Shown: in pieces, positions 22,448 to 34,382 of the stretch | How positions within the stretch are numbered: the first letter of the stretch is position 1 | Layout of the letters: every line of letters starts with the position of its first letter | DNA from: Magicicada septendecula | Lineage: Eukaryota; Arthropoda; Insecta; Hemiptera; Cicadidae | Assembly (NCBI GenBank): GCA_034769895.1 | Contig: CM068371.1 | Coordinates: 406,641,969 to 406,705,968 of the forward strand | Reading direction: 5' to 3' | Length of the DNA stretch: 64,000 nt | The notes under the pieces: model-generated | Seen by the model: the letters and a program-made list of their open reading frames with translations, nothing else | Told to the model about the DNA's origin: nothing | The model's database searches: none | Translations under genes and position numbers: made by a program

Positions 22448-25400
22448 TATAATCAAACAATTATCGGGTGTGTTTATAAAATTAAGGTTTATTAAAATCA
22501 AATTTGAGTTACGTTTAAATTTAACTTGAAATGAAATAAATGTGTGGTTATTTAAAATTATATTCGTGTTTAAAATATTAAAAGTCTCGTTAAAACAAAG
22601 TTCAATTATGTGTGAAATATTCTTTTGAGATAAATCAATGTTTGGAATAGTTGTTTCTAATCGAAGGTTACTAATGTAGTAAAGTAATTTAAAATGAAAC
22701 ATTCAAAGTTACTCACAGTGTTTACAATGGTTTAATTATACTTGTTTAAAAAGAATTCCCTTATATTAAATAAATAAAATAGTGAGGTTGATTATAATTA
22801 AATGCTAAATTAGCTTAAGTTGAAACGTAAAGTACAGCAGTTGGTTGCTTGATAATGGTTATCGTCTGGTTGAAACTGGCAGTGAAACTTCTTCTTCAGA
22901 TTGCAGGTAGTCTGAGTGTGTCACGTCTCGTAATGTCTGGACAATATCATAAACAAAAATATACTTTTACGTACCTGGTCGTGTTTACTAGAAGTTCACT
23001 AAACTGTCAACTCAGTTTACAAACCCCAACTCACTTTGGTTGCAAGGTTAGATTACCTTGTTTATTAATTAGTGGGCACCACACGGATTTATTCAGGGAA
23101 AATCCCGTGTAAAACCCACACATAAAATTACTGAATGATTAGAAAATTTAAAATAATTGAGTATCACCTTTTGGCAATGCTATTCCAAAATATTAAACAC
23201 AACAGAAGGTTGTTTAAGTTTTTTAAAAGAAAATATTTAATTATGCTATAGAAATAAATCAAATCAGGTGATGCTGTTAGTAATGGGTTTTATTTATACC
23301 CTCATAGAGAATTCAAAAACAAATATAAAGCAAACATACAAAGTTGTACAATTAAAAGTCAGTTATTATATGCCTTATGCGGCTTGCTCAGAACATGAAT
23401 TATAAATCTGGCTAAGTCCAGATGTTATTTATTTTTAACATTAAAATTATGAAAATCTCAGTTGTGAATTCTTTGAGACACGAAGAAAAACAATTATGCC
23501 TACACAATATCCAATAATCTTTTTGATATAAAATTGATCAACAAAGTTTTTAGGTTACTTTCGTAAAGTAAACAAAATAAAAATTGATCTGTTGAAAGAT
23601 CGCGCGTTTCATCAACGCTTGCTTTTTTAGTGACAATATTTATCATGTGAGAACCCTTACAACTAACATATAGCTTAATTCATAATAACAAATTAATATA
23701 ATAAATTGAGACGTGGTGTAATCTTAAAATGTTTTTGTGTTTTGCGTCAGTACAGACTAGTGTTGAAAAAAGTACAGGTTATGGCGCTCAGGTAAAAATT
23801 AGTAATGATTGCACTGTTACCTTCTGAGTTTTAATTATTTAATTAAAACTTATTAATCACTTCAGTAATCGGATTATAATGATTACTGGGTTTTGGCACT
23901 AAACTCACACAAGAACAGAATAATGCGATCCTCTTCTGATTAAAATGGATCGTGAATAATAACAATATATTATTTTCTGTTCGTTATTCCCGCACAAAAT
24001 TACAATGATACTGCACTTAATCACTGTTGTTTGCTGTAGATTAACTTGAAGTAGTCGTTTCTTGTTGTTGAACTATTTGTTTCGATGTAATATGTAGATG
24101 ACGCTAAGAGTTATTAAAAATGTAGAGATGGCGGGCACACGTCTGTGCTATATGCTGGTCAGTAAGAGTCTGCCTCAAAATTGGCTGTTCCGTTCTTATA
24201 TACCCCGTTCTTTGATCGGTCTTAGGTAAAAATGTTAATTACTGTCGAATTTTCTGATTGGCTCTGGCAGGTGTGACAGTATGACGTATCATTTTTTGGC
24301 AGTTGATAACGGCTTTTTCTAACCGTCAAATGCAGAGGTGACAGCTAGCTGTCATTGTTGTTATTATTCATGAACAGTTTTCTGATGCACATTTTTAGAA
24401 TGATGCTAACATCTCTCCCGCACTAAATACAGTTGCGATTGGGTTGATATCATTATCAAATTAAAGATCGTTTTTTCTCCTTTAATTTGATATTACTCGA
24501 TATCGAATTACTTTCACTTTGACCGACATTGTTATAAAACCAATGTTCGGGTACATCACTTTCACTGTCGTCTGCTTTTTCTGAGTCGCCAATTTTACAC
24601 TTTTGGTTAATATTGTTTGTGTTCACATATCATTTTATTATTCAAATGTTTATGTGGGAACACCATTAATTCTGTACTGACATCTTTATTGAACATTATG
24701 TGTACACCTAAACTCTATACATTGTAATAAATGATCCTACTTACTATGACATTTCGTTTTATGCTAATTCGTTCTAATCTACTGTTTAACAATTAAAATT
24801 ATGATTAAACCTATTGTTTTAATAATGTTTTTTGTTATGTCAGGGCATAACCATTGTTCGGTGTATTTTAATTTACACTTGTGTTAATTCTCAATAATCA
24901 ATTTACTGACTAATGTTTGGTCTAAGCGTTGCTAAGACATATCGCCTATATTGGAATTTTGCCTTAATAATGCTTATTGGTTCTCAATTCGGTAAATTGT
25001 GGAGATATCTTATTTGTATAAGATTCTCTCTTATAAATAGTTCTCTTTTCTCACAAGTATATTTGATGCTGAAATACATCTTTGTTCTCACTATGTAGCC
25101 ATTGTTAATTTTAGTTTTGGCACTCATAATTTACTAGTCATTGTCAAATTTATTATCAGCAAAATGCTAATTCTGATTTCACAGTATTTAACTGCTTATT
25201 AATTCATTTTTTGTTTACATATGACATTCGGTTTACATCAACTACTGACTGGATTGACAGCTGAATGTAAATTTACTCTGTCCATCAGTTCGTTTTAGTC
25301 TTAGTCTAGTTGTAGTGTCAAACAGCCCTTGGGTTACTGTTTCATGTGGCACTTCTGCTTCATTCTTCTTTCTTGGTTTCTCCTTTCTTGGTTATTTTTA

Positions 25401-25487
25401 CTATTATACTCCTATTTACATGGTTGTTTTGTCCTTATAAAATCTGATAACATACACTTAGGTTAGGTAACATCTTGTGATGTTACA
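22448..25487 (-). repeat. Inverted solo LTR of family A
   Basis: This is 3040 bp of reverse complement of the family A LTR, from TATAATC at the low end to GATGTTACA at the high end. CATG flanks both ends (22444-22447 and 25488-25491), so it is a complete insertion reduced to one LTR by recombination. A TATA box is present at 24195-24202 on the minus strand. Its U5 tail matches the 5' LTR of element A almost to its end, unlike the 3' LTR, and so shows which tail is normal. It lies inside the 3' LTR of element C. Confidence 0.85.
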
Positions 25488-25491
25488 CATG

Positions 25492-28446
25492 TTAAGGTCT
25501 ACAGAGTATTTATGTTGTATGTTGAATATGCTAAAAATGAAATGATGTTGTTTGATAATAATACTTCATCAATAATTATGTTTATATTTATATTAGATTT
25601 GTCTTTATACAACCCAGTATAGTTACCAATGTTAGGCACTGTACTAAGTTCTCAGTATTGTATAAAGTTGAAAAATACTGTTGTTTTAATTAATGTTTAT
25701 AAACTGGATCAGGAATGTGACCAGTGTTTCAAGTCTAACAAGTAGTTCTGACAATTATATCATAAATTAATAAAGGGTTCCAGAACCAGTTAATTAATAT
25801 AAAAAAATAACCACCAGTAAATTAAAATTCATGTAACTAACCATGTAACCAATAATTAATTGTACAGTAGGTCAGGTAAAAAGAAAATTAAGTTAAAAAA
25901 CCAAATAATGTTATAATGGTTGTAAGTGAATCTATAGGCCTAAATTCCATATTAGTGAAAGGAAATTAATACCTTTTTAGGAAACCCAGTCCAACGAAAA
26001 TCTGGTAAAACATTTACTGTTTAGTAAGGAAGGTTAGGGGAGAATTTTATGTGATTCAATATTAATCCAAGCATGGAGTATTTTATTGGAAAGGAGTAGT
26101 AATATTCTATAATGCCGGCTCAAGGATATATAGAAAACGTGGTTGTTAAGGCAACTGAATTGCAGAAGTTGTTGATTTTGAATTAATTCGTTCTGATTGT
26201 TACAAGCTATTAGGTTGAGATGGACCGATATATTTAAAAAATATGAATAAATCTAAAGGAAATATGTATCCAAATTGAAAAACCCTTTTTGTAAAACAAT
26301 TATACTTTAATGCTAATGAATAATACAAATTAAATAACCCTCTAAATTGTAAATGAATACAGTAAAAAAGAATTGAAAGCCTCTCACCTCATTCACTAAA
26401 TAATTCCGCTGGATTTGGTATTAAACCCGTTCATACTATAAACCGAAGATCAGTAAAGGAATTAAAGTTTGAACTAACGGAATTATTGGAAATACCAGAA
26501 GACTCGGTTTGGCGTAATAACCTTCATTAGCAGCAGAGAAGCTGGGATCCTAATTCCATTTCACTGGGACCAAGAATTGTGAAGATCGTAAAAGAAGAAT
26601 AGAAGCCAGAAGATTTCCTGAGGGTTTACCAGTACACACCACCATCAATTTTATTGAAAATCAGAGCAGTTTCACTGGGTGATGACGAGATAAGCTGAGT
26701 TTTGGACTACTGTTGACAAACATCCACCGCCAGACGAAATTTTCGTCGGTTGGGTAAAAAAAACAACTTATTTTCATTTCACTGTATTTAAAGTAAATAA
26801 TTTTATTTTTGTAAATTGAACAACCTTAATTATGCATTTTACCTGGCCTTACTAATGGTTCCAAGAACTATACGAACCCTGGGATAAGAATTATTTATTA
26901 TTATTTTCATGTGTATATATTTACAGAATTTGAGTAATTGATAATCGATCTATTTCTGTATGGTCGACTTGAGCGTATTATTATTTTGATGAGATAACGT
27001 GGATTGTGAATTGATAGAGAAAATAAATAAAGTATCTTTATTGTATAAGATAACGTTTGAAGTTATTGCAGGATAAATACTATATGTGGTGGGTGGAATA
27101 ATTTACAAAAAGATTGATACAAACATAACGAATAACTAACCTATAAGTACGCTTATTACTAGTAACAGCGCTCAAAGTTTGCAGCTGGTGGGACGGAAGA
27201 TTGCTGAACTAGCTTGTGTTTAATACTAAATTTGAATGAAATTTTCTACCATCGAGTGACTAGGGTTGACACAAATTCCCCTTACATTCAGTTAATGCTC
27301 CATACATATTGCTAATATTACACAACCACTGAAAACTAAGTTAAGTCTATAGAGTAGTACGATTATAAATTCAAGAACATAATTATAAATTTGTTTGTTT
27401 AATAATCTATTTTCCGAAGGTTCCATCGGTCACCACTGAAAGATATATTCATTAATAAAACATTAATTAAGACAGGCAACAACATTTGTAATTGTTACGA
27501 ATTGCCATCTGCAACGTATTACTTGGCGTTTGATACACAGGAGTCTATTATAACTAATTACACCCATAGACAAGATTTCTTTATAATTTGACGTTTCCAG
27601 CGTGCAGCATATAATATAACATACGTCCTCACATAATTAACAAGTAGTTCTTTATAAAATTGGTTTACAACAGTGGGGTTTGAATAAGACGGACGTTTCA
27701 CCGCTAGTACCTAACATACTTATTCCATAACAAATTGACGACTCCTACATGGGGGCTGATCGAAGAAGGACTCACCATACTTAGTTTATTATAACTAACA
27801 TAATAGTCAGTTCATGTTTCATATTCCTATTACTACAAATATTATATAACACTATTAATTACATCTTGGTATGTTTTCAATCTATAATAATGGTAATTCT
27901 GACAAACTGGATTATAATAATTAGTTTAACAAATATTACAGAACATTATTAACTACATCATCTTGGTAATTCTTTAAAACATAATCATTGTCCTTTTGCT
28001 AACTCTGTATTATAATAGTTTTAATGTAATAAAACTTTATTTACACATTTATGTAATACCATTTTTCCTCTCTACATTGTCTGTATGTTCATTTATCATA
28101 GGTAGATACAACTACCTAATCCAGTCATACTGTTTTTATTACATTTTATACCTACTACTAAACAATCATTATTTAAGATAACTGATTGATGGATGTACAC
28201 ACCTTCACTTCACAGTCCAATGTAAATCAGCTATACTTGATATTATAGGGGTTTTACCTATTCTTAATATAATTTACTATGAAGTCTTTACTTGAACTAG
28301 TGGTTACAAGGTTTTAACTAAGGGCTTTAAACTTATTACTTATAGGGCTTTCACCCACCCATTGTCTGGCATTGGTTTAAAATCTACAACTGTTTTCTAA
28401 TTATCTTGTTGATTCATCCTCTTCGTTAACTTTATAAATATTATTA
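25492..28446. other. Probable continuation of the element C LTR, then AT-rich DNA
   Basis: The first part should be the remainder of C's 3' LTR, but its end could not be fixed because no second copy is present. A somewhat GC-richer patch (26440-26750) could be promoter or R-region sequence. No gene was recognised. Confidence 0.3.
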
Positions 28447-28565
28447 TATATATATAAACTTTCACTATAGAACTTACTTTCATTTATCTTTCCCAAACGT
28501 TTCGAGGTGATGTTCCTCGAGAAGATAAATGAAAGTAAGTTCAACAGTGAAAGTTTATATATATA
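28447..28565. repeat. Long near-perfect hairpin
   Basis: Two 44-bp arms (28447-28490 and 28522-28565) are reverse complements except at about three positions. The 31-base loop contains a second inverted repeat, CGAGG/CCTCG (28503-28507 and 28515-28519). On the minus strand the inner stem is followed by AAACG. It may be a MITE, an inverted junction of a Penelope-type element or a small-RNA precursor. Confidence 0.7.
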
Positions 28566-29252
28566 CTAACTGATTTCTGTATACACCAGGTATAGCCAAT
28601 GCAACAGCCTGTATATAAAATTACATTAAAATTCTATATTTTGCACAAATACATATATTGTCTCTCTTTTAATGCATTACATCACAGCTGCATAGCAGAG
28701 CACTGGAACTCACTGTCTGCAACTGTTTCTACAAAACTGGATTCATGAATCCTATGTTGATGGAGATAATTGTCATATTCCTGTTGATGATGAGACAAAT
28801 CAGAATGAGGCAAATCAGAATGCCATACATCATTTGACGATTATTTTAATATTGACAAAAACGTTACTATGGAAATCATGATTGCATAGGAAATTGCTGA
28901 TGGAATTCAGCAGGAAATGGGTACAGAAAGACCCCTGTGTGATTTAGTGATGCCATTAATGCTCTAAAGGCAATGAAATGCTTTGTAATATGGCATACTG
29001 TATCGGATGAAATTATCGGAGTTGTCAAGATTTGAGGCCATAGTTTATGTTGTAGCCATGGAAAAGAAAAAAAAACAGGAGAAATAGTGGAATTTTTGAG
29101 AAAATGATTCATTATTTCTAAGTAGTTTTTATCAGTGTTTGTTTTATAAGTTTATATTGCATTGTTCTAAAATAAAACTTATAAGTAGTTTCTGCTAAAT
29201 ATTATACCATTTATTTATATATTTGTGTTATCTTCCAGTGTGTTTTTCACAC
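28566..29252. other. Region downstream of the dipeptidase gene
   Basis: No gene was recognised. A minus-strand AATAAA at 29215-29210 may be the polyadenylation signal of the dipeptidase. Confidence 0.4.
29210..29215 (-). promoter_or_regulatory. Candidate polyadenylation signal of the dipeptidase
   Basis: AATAAA on the minus strand lies 38 bases beyond the stop of the proposed last mini-exon. Confidence 0.35.
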
Positions 29253-29277
29253 TTATATACCTTTTCTCTGAAGTTTC
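29253..29277 (-). CDS. Tentative last mini-exon of alpha-aspartyl dipeptidase
   Basis: An acceptor-like TTTTACAG is followed by a short frame that, joined to CC from the preceding exon, reads PKLQRKGI and stops at TAA (29255-29253). It does not resemble the usual C-terminus of the family. The alternative is that the previous exon is not spliced here and stops at once at 29367-29365. Confidence 0.25.
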
Positions 29278-29368
29278 CTGTAAAATATATAAATGAAGCT
29301 TTACTGTATTTATTATTATTCTTACACTTAAAGTAAACAATAATTTAGACTGAAGAGAGTAAACTTAC

Positions 29369-29511
29369 GGACGAAACAGTCTTGCCTTATGATCACCCTT
29401 TAATGTTATTTTGTTATCATCGACATATAAAAGGGAACCCTCTCGTAGTCCTAACACAGGGTATGTTTGTTGTACTTCAAAATATTGTAAAATTCTTTCC
29501 TCTCTTGTCTC
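29369..29511 (-). CDS. Alpha-aspartyl dipeptidase exon 5
   Basis: The acceptor TTTTAACAG precedes GAG ACA AGA. The exon encodes [24 protein letters not shown] and [11 protein letters not shown], all hallmarks of the peptidase E C-terminal part; the Glu of LREGS is the conserved acidic residue. It joins in phase 0 to MG of exon 4. At its end CGTCC is followed by GTAAGT, a strong donor; unspliced, the frame would add one Pro and stop at TAA (29367-29365). Confidence 0.85.
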
Positions 29512-30191
29512 CTGTTAAAATAAAGGAACAAACTTTAATTTTTTCATTAAGTATATACAAAAATAAATTTGTTTAGCAAAATTACTACCCAGTTTCAAAT
29601 TTATTTTTGTTTTGTTTAGGGGTATGAGTTGGCTATACAGTGCTTCTTTTATGTAGTTATATAATTCAAAATCTTGGTCATCAGTAACCTTTTTCTGAAA
29701 TGTGTTACTGTTGTCTACACAAGGTGATAACTTTATTTCTTTACCAGATTGCAAGAGTGTTTAGTCTATCACCTAACAAACGTTTAGGAAACAAAAAAAG
29801 ATTACTAGCATATCTTATAGACGTTTCCTTGTTCCTGACTTTATTTATTGCTAATACATATTACTTTCTTCCCATGTGCCCCCTTTTGATCCTATCATTT
29901 CATGAAAAAGAACACAATGATCAATATACACGACAGAATTTTTTATGTCCAATACCACCCACCAGGTTAGTGTCCAAAAATCCTGAACACCACACAAAGG
30001 GGAAACAATGTCTACAATTAGCAGCGTAGAAAATAGTGGCATTTTAAACAAACAGTATACAGACTACAATAAGATGTTTCTATAAGTATTATTAAAACTA
30101 AATTCAACATAGTCTTGTTGGTATAGGTCCTCTGTGAAGTTAATTCTGTACACAAAAAAAAAATTACAAACACTCACAAATGGCACAACTG

Positions 30192-30316
<125 letters not shown>

Positions 30317-30365
30317 CATACAGCCAGTACTTCCATAATCCTATATTATATGAACAAGCACTTAC

Positions 30366-30539
30366 ACCCATGTGTGTAGAAGTTGGATCTGGATCTATAT
30401 AATGAGGATTGATATTAAAAGGCACCAAACCAAGAGCAGAGAATGATGGTGGGTACACAATTGGCATATCATTTGTTGTATTGATACTGACTGTAGCTAC
30501 ATTTGTTCCAGCACTGCTGCCTATATATGGAACACCTTC
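30366..30539 (-). CDS. Alpha-aspartyl dipeptidase exon 4 (catalytic Ser/Asp/His)
   Basis: These 58 codons lie between acceptor TTTCAG and donor GTAAGT, phase 0 at both ends. It carries the nucleophile motif GSSAGTNVA (Ser at exon residue 9), [13 protein letters not shown] (Asp at residue 24) and [12 protein letters not shown] (His at residue 46). The Ser-Asp and Ser-His distances of 15 and 37 equal those I recall for Salmonella peptidase E. The exon ends in STHMG, which continues as ETREER in exon 5. Confidence 0.92.
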
Positions 30540-30802
30540 CTGAAACAGATGCAAATACGCACGTATACTGAATAAAATTATTATTGTGTTTTATACAACA
30601 TATTTTATTCTAGGCATTTAACTTTAAAGAAATTAGTCACATACTTTCAAATACTGTCTGTGTAGAATCTTACCTCAGTACTGCTGCATATTTTAATGCA
30701 GTACGCCAGAAAACTTTATACAATAAAACTGATAAGTTGCAATATGAATTGCTGTTGATCCAATGTAAATATTATGGTACTGTCGATGTTTACTAGGTCA
30801 CT

Positions 30803-30826
30803 TGTGTGTGTGTGTGTGTGTGTGTG
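30803..30826 (+). repeat. (TG)n microsatellite
   Basis: A short perfect TG run within intron 3 of the dipeptidase. Confidence 0.9.
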
Positions 30827-31909
30827 CAAGAAGCAGAACACTAGGGATATCATCACCATTACGTACATATAATGGGCAGCCATATCAAAGGTGCAGCAGC
30901 AGAGACTGTCCATGCTTATACAAATAAAATTATAGGTATATGACATTAATGTTTATTGATTTACTGTTAACAGTTGTTTTGTTAGCATCACAGTAGTGTG
31001 CTGGTATTAGTCTTTGTTTGGATTACAGAAAGACTCCTACAGTTTCTGTTGTGTTACATTTACATTTATATGTGTTATAGTTGTGGTCTCTTTTAAACTT
31101 TTTTGATATACAGTATTTTAACGTACTGTGCCGGCTTATGCCTTTTCTTACTAATGAACAACTTTACGTCTATCAACTTGTATTCATAACAAAAGCAGTT
31201 TCTAAGGACTGATCAGAAACTGAGTTTTATCAAGTTTCTTCCCACCAAGGTCAAATATAGATATGCCACTGTTTTGAAAGTGTTAGTTATAATTTTAGGA
31301 AGAATGATACTGTAATTGGTTGGCATGTACTCTGTTTTGGTTTCATCTTTGGGAGTTTTGCTTTTCTATTTTGTTGTTTACTAAGTTATCTATTAATGAG
31401 CTGTTACATCCATTAGCTACAGCTATGTGTTTTCTCATATTCCATTCTTCTTGAATTGGGTTGAAGCAGTATTGTTAACAGTCTATGGATAACGCAATTA
31501 TCAGCAGCCAATTTTTGGAGCTGGATATGGTAAGAATCCACATGTATTGTGACATCTGCTGTTGCTGGTTTTCTGTATGTTGAAGTTTGTTAGCAGTTTT
31601 TATAATTGTAAAATCTAAAAAATTAAGTTTATTTGTTCCTGGTTTCTGTAGAAAGTGCAGAGCATGACTTTACATACCTACCAACATCCTAATGTTGCCA
31701 CAACAATGAAATTAAAGTATCACAACATTATTTGAAGTCTTATTTATATTTAACCAATTCTCATAATACAAAATATTGGCACACACCATATAGCCTTACA
31801 CAGACAAATATTTTTAGATTGATAATATATTATAATTATCTGTTGCACTTACAACCAATAAAGTTGTTTATGTTAATAGTGTTCTAGTACAAATTAATTG
31901 TAGGTGTAC

Positions 31910-32064
31910 CTCTAAAACTCTCTTCCTGATTGTCTGAATAAGATTATTATCATACAAAGTTTTCAGCAATCGAAATGTGTTCCCTCCACCTATAAAAATA
32001 GCTTGAGCATTGTTGACAGCAGTTACTGGGCATTCACACTGATGAATACCTTCTGCTTCATACC
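31910..32064 (-). CDS. Alpha-aspartyl dipeptidase exon 3
   Basis: A pyrimidine tract and TAG precede GG TAT GAA; the two leading bases complete a Gly codon begun in exon 2. It encodes YEAEGIHQ, NAQAIFIGGGNTFRLLKTLY and IRKRVLE. The GGGNTF(R)LL segment is a family signature near the active site. It ends at GAG before a GTACAC donor, phase 0, and continues with EGVPYIG of exon 4. Confidence 0.92.
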
Positions 32065-32617
32065 CTACAAAAAAAAAACATGAGTGAAAAAATACCTGTT
32101 CTACATACACTACAGACTTCTCCAACTCCACTGTTCCTATACTGTTTCCTACAAGTTTGCTATTTGTACACACTTTACCCCATTGTTAATGAGCACTAAA
32201 CAAATTAATATTTTGCACAAAAAGTATTTGGTAAGTAACAGAACTCCTTAAGAAGAAACAATAAATGCTTAATACACTGATCAAAAAATTTTTTCTTGTT
32301 GTAACTCTTAAACAAGTTATAATAAAACTAAGAGAACTGTTGTAATACACTTTTGTTTCACTAAACTGTAAATAAACATTGTAAGTATTTGATTTATCTG
32401 TAATCAATAATGCATTCCAGTGTTTTAAGATCTGAGCTGTGCACTCCTTATAACAATATGTTTATTATTATGTTACATATTACTACACATAAGGAGAAGC
32501 TTGGTGTAGCATGTTATATGAGAAGTATATTATAGTATCCAGTTCTTTATTAAGTTGTCTATATGTATACCTTAACAATGAATACTGAATTAATAGATGT
32601 ACACAGAACATACATAC

Positions 32618-32709
32618 CCATTTTTAATAGTGATTTTCTTGCTTTTTCTAAATAAAAATCGTGGTTTTGAAGTGCGTATGGTATGAATAACACTTTAGAC
32701 ACATTGTTT
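32618..32709 (-). CDS. Alpha-aspartyl dipeptidase exon 2
   Basis: The acceptor TTGTTGTAG precedes a 92-base exon that begins with the third base of a Lys codon split with exon 1. It then encodes NNVSKVLFIPYAL, QNHDFYLEKARKSLLKM and one base of a Gly codon. KVLFIPYAL is the conserved N-terminal strand of the family. The donor is GTATGT. Confidence 0.9.
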
Positions 32710-33012
32710 CTACAACAAAGAATGCTTAACTGTACATATTTTAAGGAACAATAACACCAAATAACACACATATTCTGACTAAGAATACAACTGTATGTTA
32801 CCACATTAATTCGTTATTCTTCTAGTACATTGCTTTTTATCTGACTTCTACTATATACTATGCAAAGATTTGTCAAGGCTGTCTAATTCACTTCATAAAA
32901 AGCTAATACTTCAATACCTTAACACAGTTTTAGAAAAAACTACATGAATATAATATAAAAGTTACATAAGGAAATTCAATTTTAAGGAGAAAAATTTACA
33001 TAAGTTCGGATT

Positions 33013-34219
33013 TATATGAGGGTTGTCCAGAAATACAAAATGTTTTATTACAAAGCATTAAAAAGAAGTGTTAGTTAAAATTTATTTTACACTTAAAGAA
33101 AGACTTACTCTACTTTACTGCATAGCCTCCACACATATCAAACACTCATTATAACATAGGACAAGGTTTTCTATTCCTTCATTATACCCTGCTGCCACCA
33201 AGTTGTTGAACCAATTAGTGATAAACTGTAATGGTACAGAAGGGCCCCACAAATATACTTATAGTTACAAAGCCCAAAAACCAAAACCCCAGGGTGGCTA
33301 ATCGCTTGTTGACAGGCAGTGTGCATAACCACTTCACTGTCCCCCTTAAATAAAAAAAATGTATAATGTACCATCATAAAACTTCTTTCAGCTCGTCATC
33401 ATTTTCAAAGTGACCTAAACTGCAACCTAAAATAAACTTTTAGCTAGGAAACAGGTGAAAATCACTAGGCACTAAGTCAGTCTGAAAAACTTCCCAACCA
33501 AAACATTGCAACAGTCTCTGTGTTTTTACAACCAAGTGTGGACAAGATTGTTAAGAATCAAAACAATTCTGCAAGACAAGACGCAACGTTTGTTTTGTAT
33601 GGTACGTCTGAACCTGTATAGCAACTGACAGTAGGTCTCTGAGTCTCTCCTCTTGAGATAAAATCAATCGAAAGGATGTCCTTTGGTCTCAAAAAAGGGT
33701 TGCCTTCAATTTCTGTGTGCTGTGTGTTTCTCATTTCTCTGCAGGTTTTTTGGTTTTAATGAAGTCTGGGAGTGATGCCATTCCATTGACTACCTGCCCT
33801 TAGAAAAGTAAAGGCAGCTTCCATTCTTTGTTTCTTGTGTTCCTCAGACACAATTCAAGAGTCAATTTTTTTGTATTCTATATGATCAGTAACAATTTCA
33901 TGAAGGAGGCCCCTTGAAATTTCACAAAACAAAATGTGCAAACTGTCAGAAAAAGTGAAACATCTGGCCTCACAAATGTTTTATACATTTTTGCCTTTAC
34001 TGCTTCCGTTACAATAGAGAGTTGACGAGAATATTCTTCATCATAAACACATTGGCCTCCCTTCCATTAAACCTGATGAACCATTTTCTTACAGATGCTT
34101 ACTCACAACTTTATCACCACAAACATCTGTTATCTATCTATGAATTTCAATAGGACAAAACTCTATAGAATCCAAAAAGTGTACCACACTATGACCCTCA
34201 CACTACACAGGATTTTTTA
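33013..34219 (-). pseudogene. Decayed mariner transposon
   Basis: Starting at a TA beside an inverted-repeat-like TGAGGGTTGTCCAGAAATAC, the minus strand holds broken frames of a mariner transposase. In order from 34200 leftward they read EIHRQ, VYDEEYS with SIVTEAVKAKM, LHEIVTDH, SEEHKKQRM, and PSDFHLFP with ENDDELKE. These follow the mariner order from N-terminal helix-turn-helix through the linker to the late catalytic region. Frameshifts and stops occur throughout, so it is inactive. The 5' end seems to continue beyond 40390, so the jockey pair inserted into it. It lies in dipeptidase intron 1. Confidence 0.75.
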
Positions 34220-34228
34220 ATTCTGTCA
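34220..34228. repeat. 9-bp flanking repeat ATTCTGTCA, left copy
   Basis: It matches 40382-40390 exactly. The two copies flank the pair of jockey elements and look like one target-site duplication. Confidence 0.6.
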
Positions 34229-34382
34229 CGGACCAGTGGGCTGTGCGAGACGAAGGGCTTGCCTGTCGCCCGCTCATGTACTGCGTTCCGAGCTTCAGAT
34301 AGAGCTCCTGCTGCAGGGTCTATTGATAGGCTCTGGATTTAGGGTGTGGCCTGCTACCGGCCGTGGGTTTTCAATTAATTAA

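Noticed and set aside
27241..27300. Possible right end of the element C LTR at CCCCTTAC before ATTC
   Set aside because: The flanking bases loosely match those before 18775, but the fit requires shifting the LTR start and no second LTR copy confirms it.
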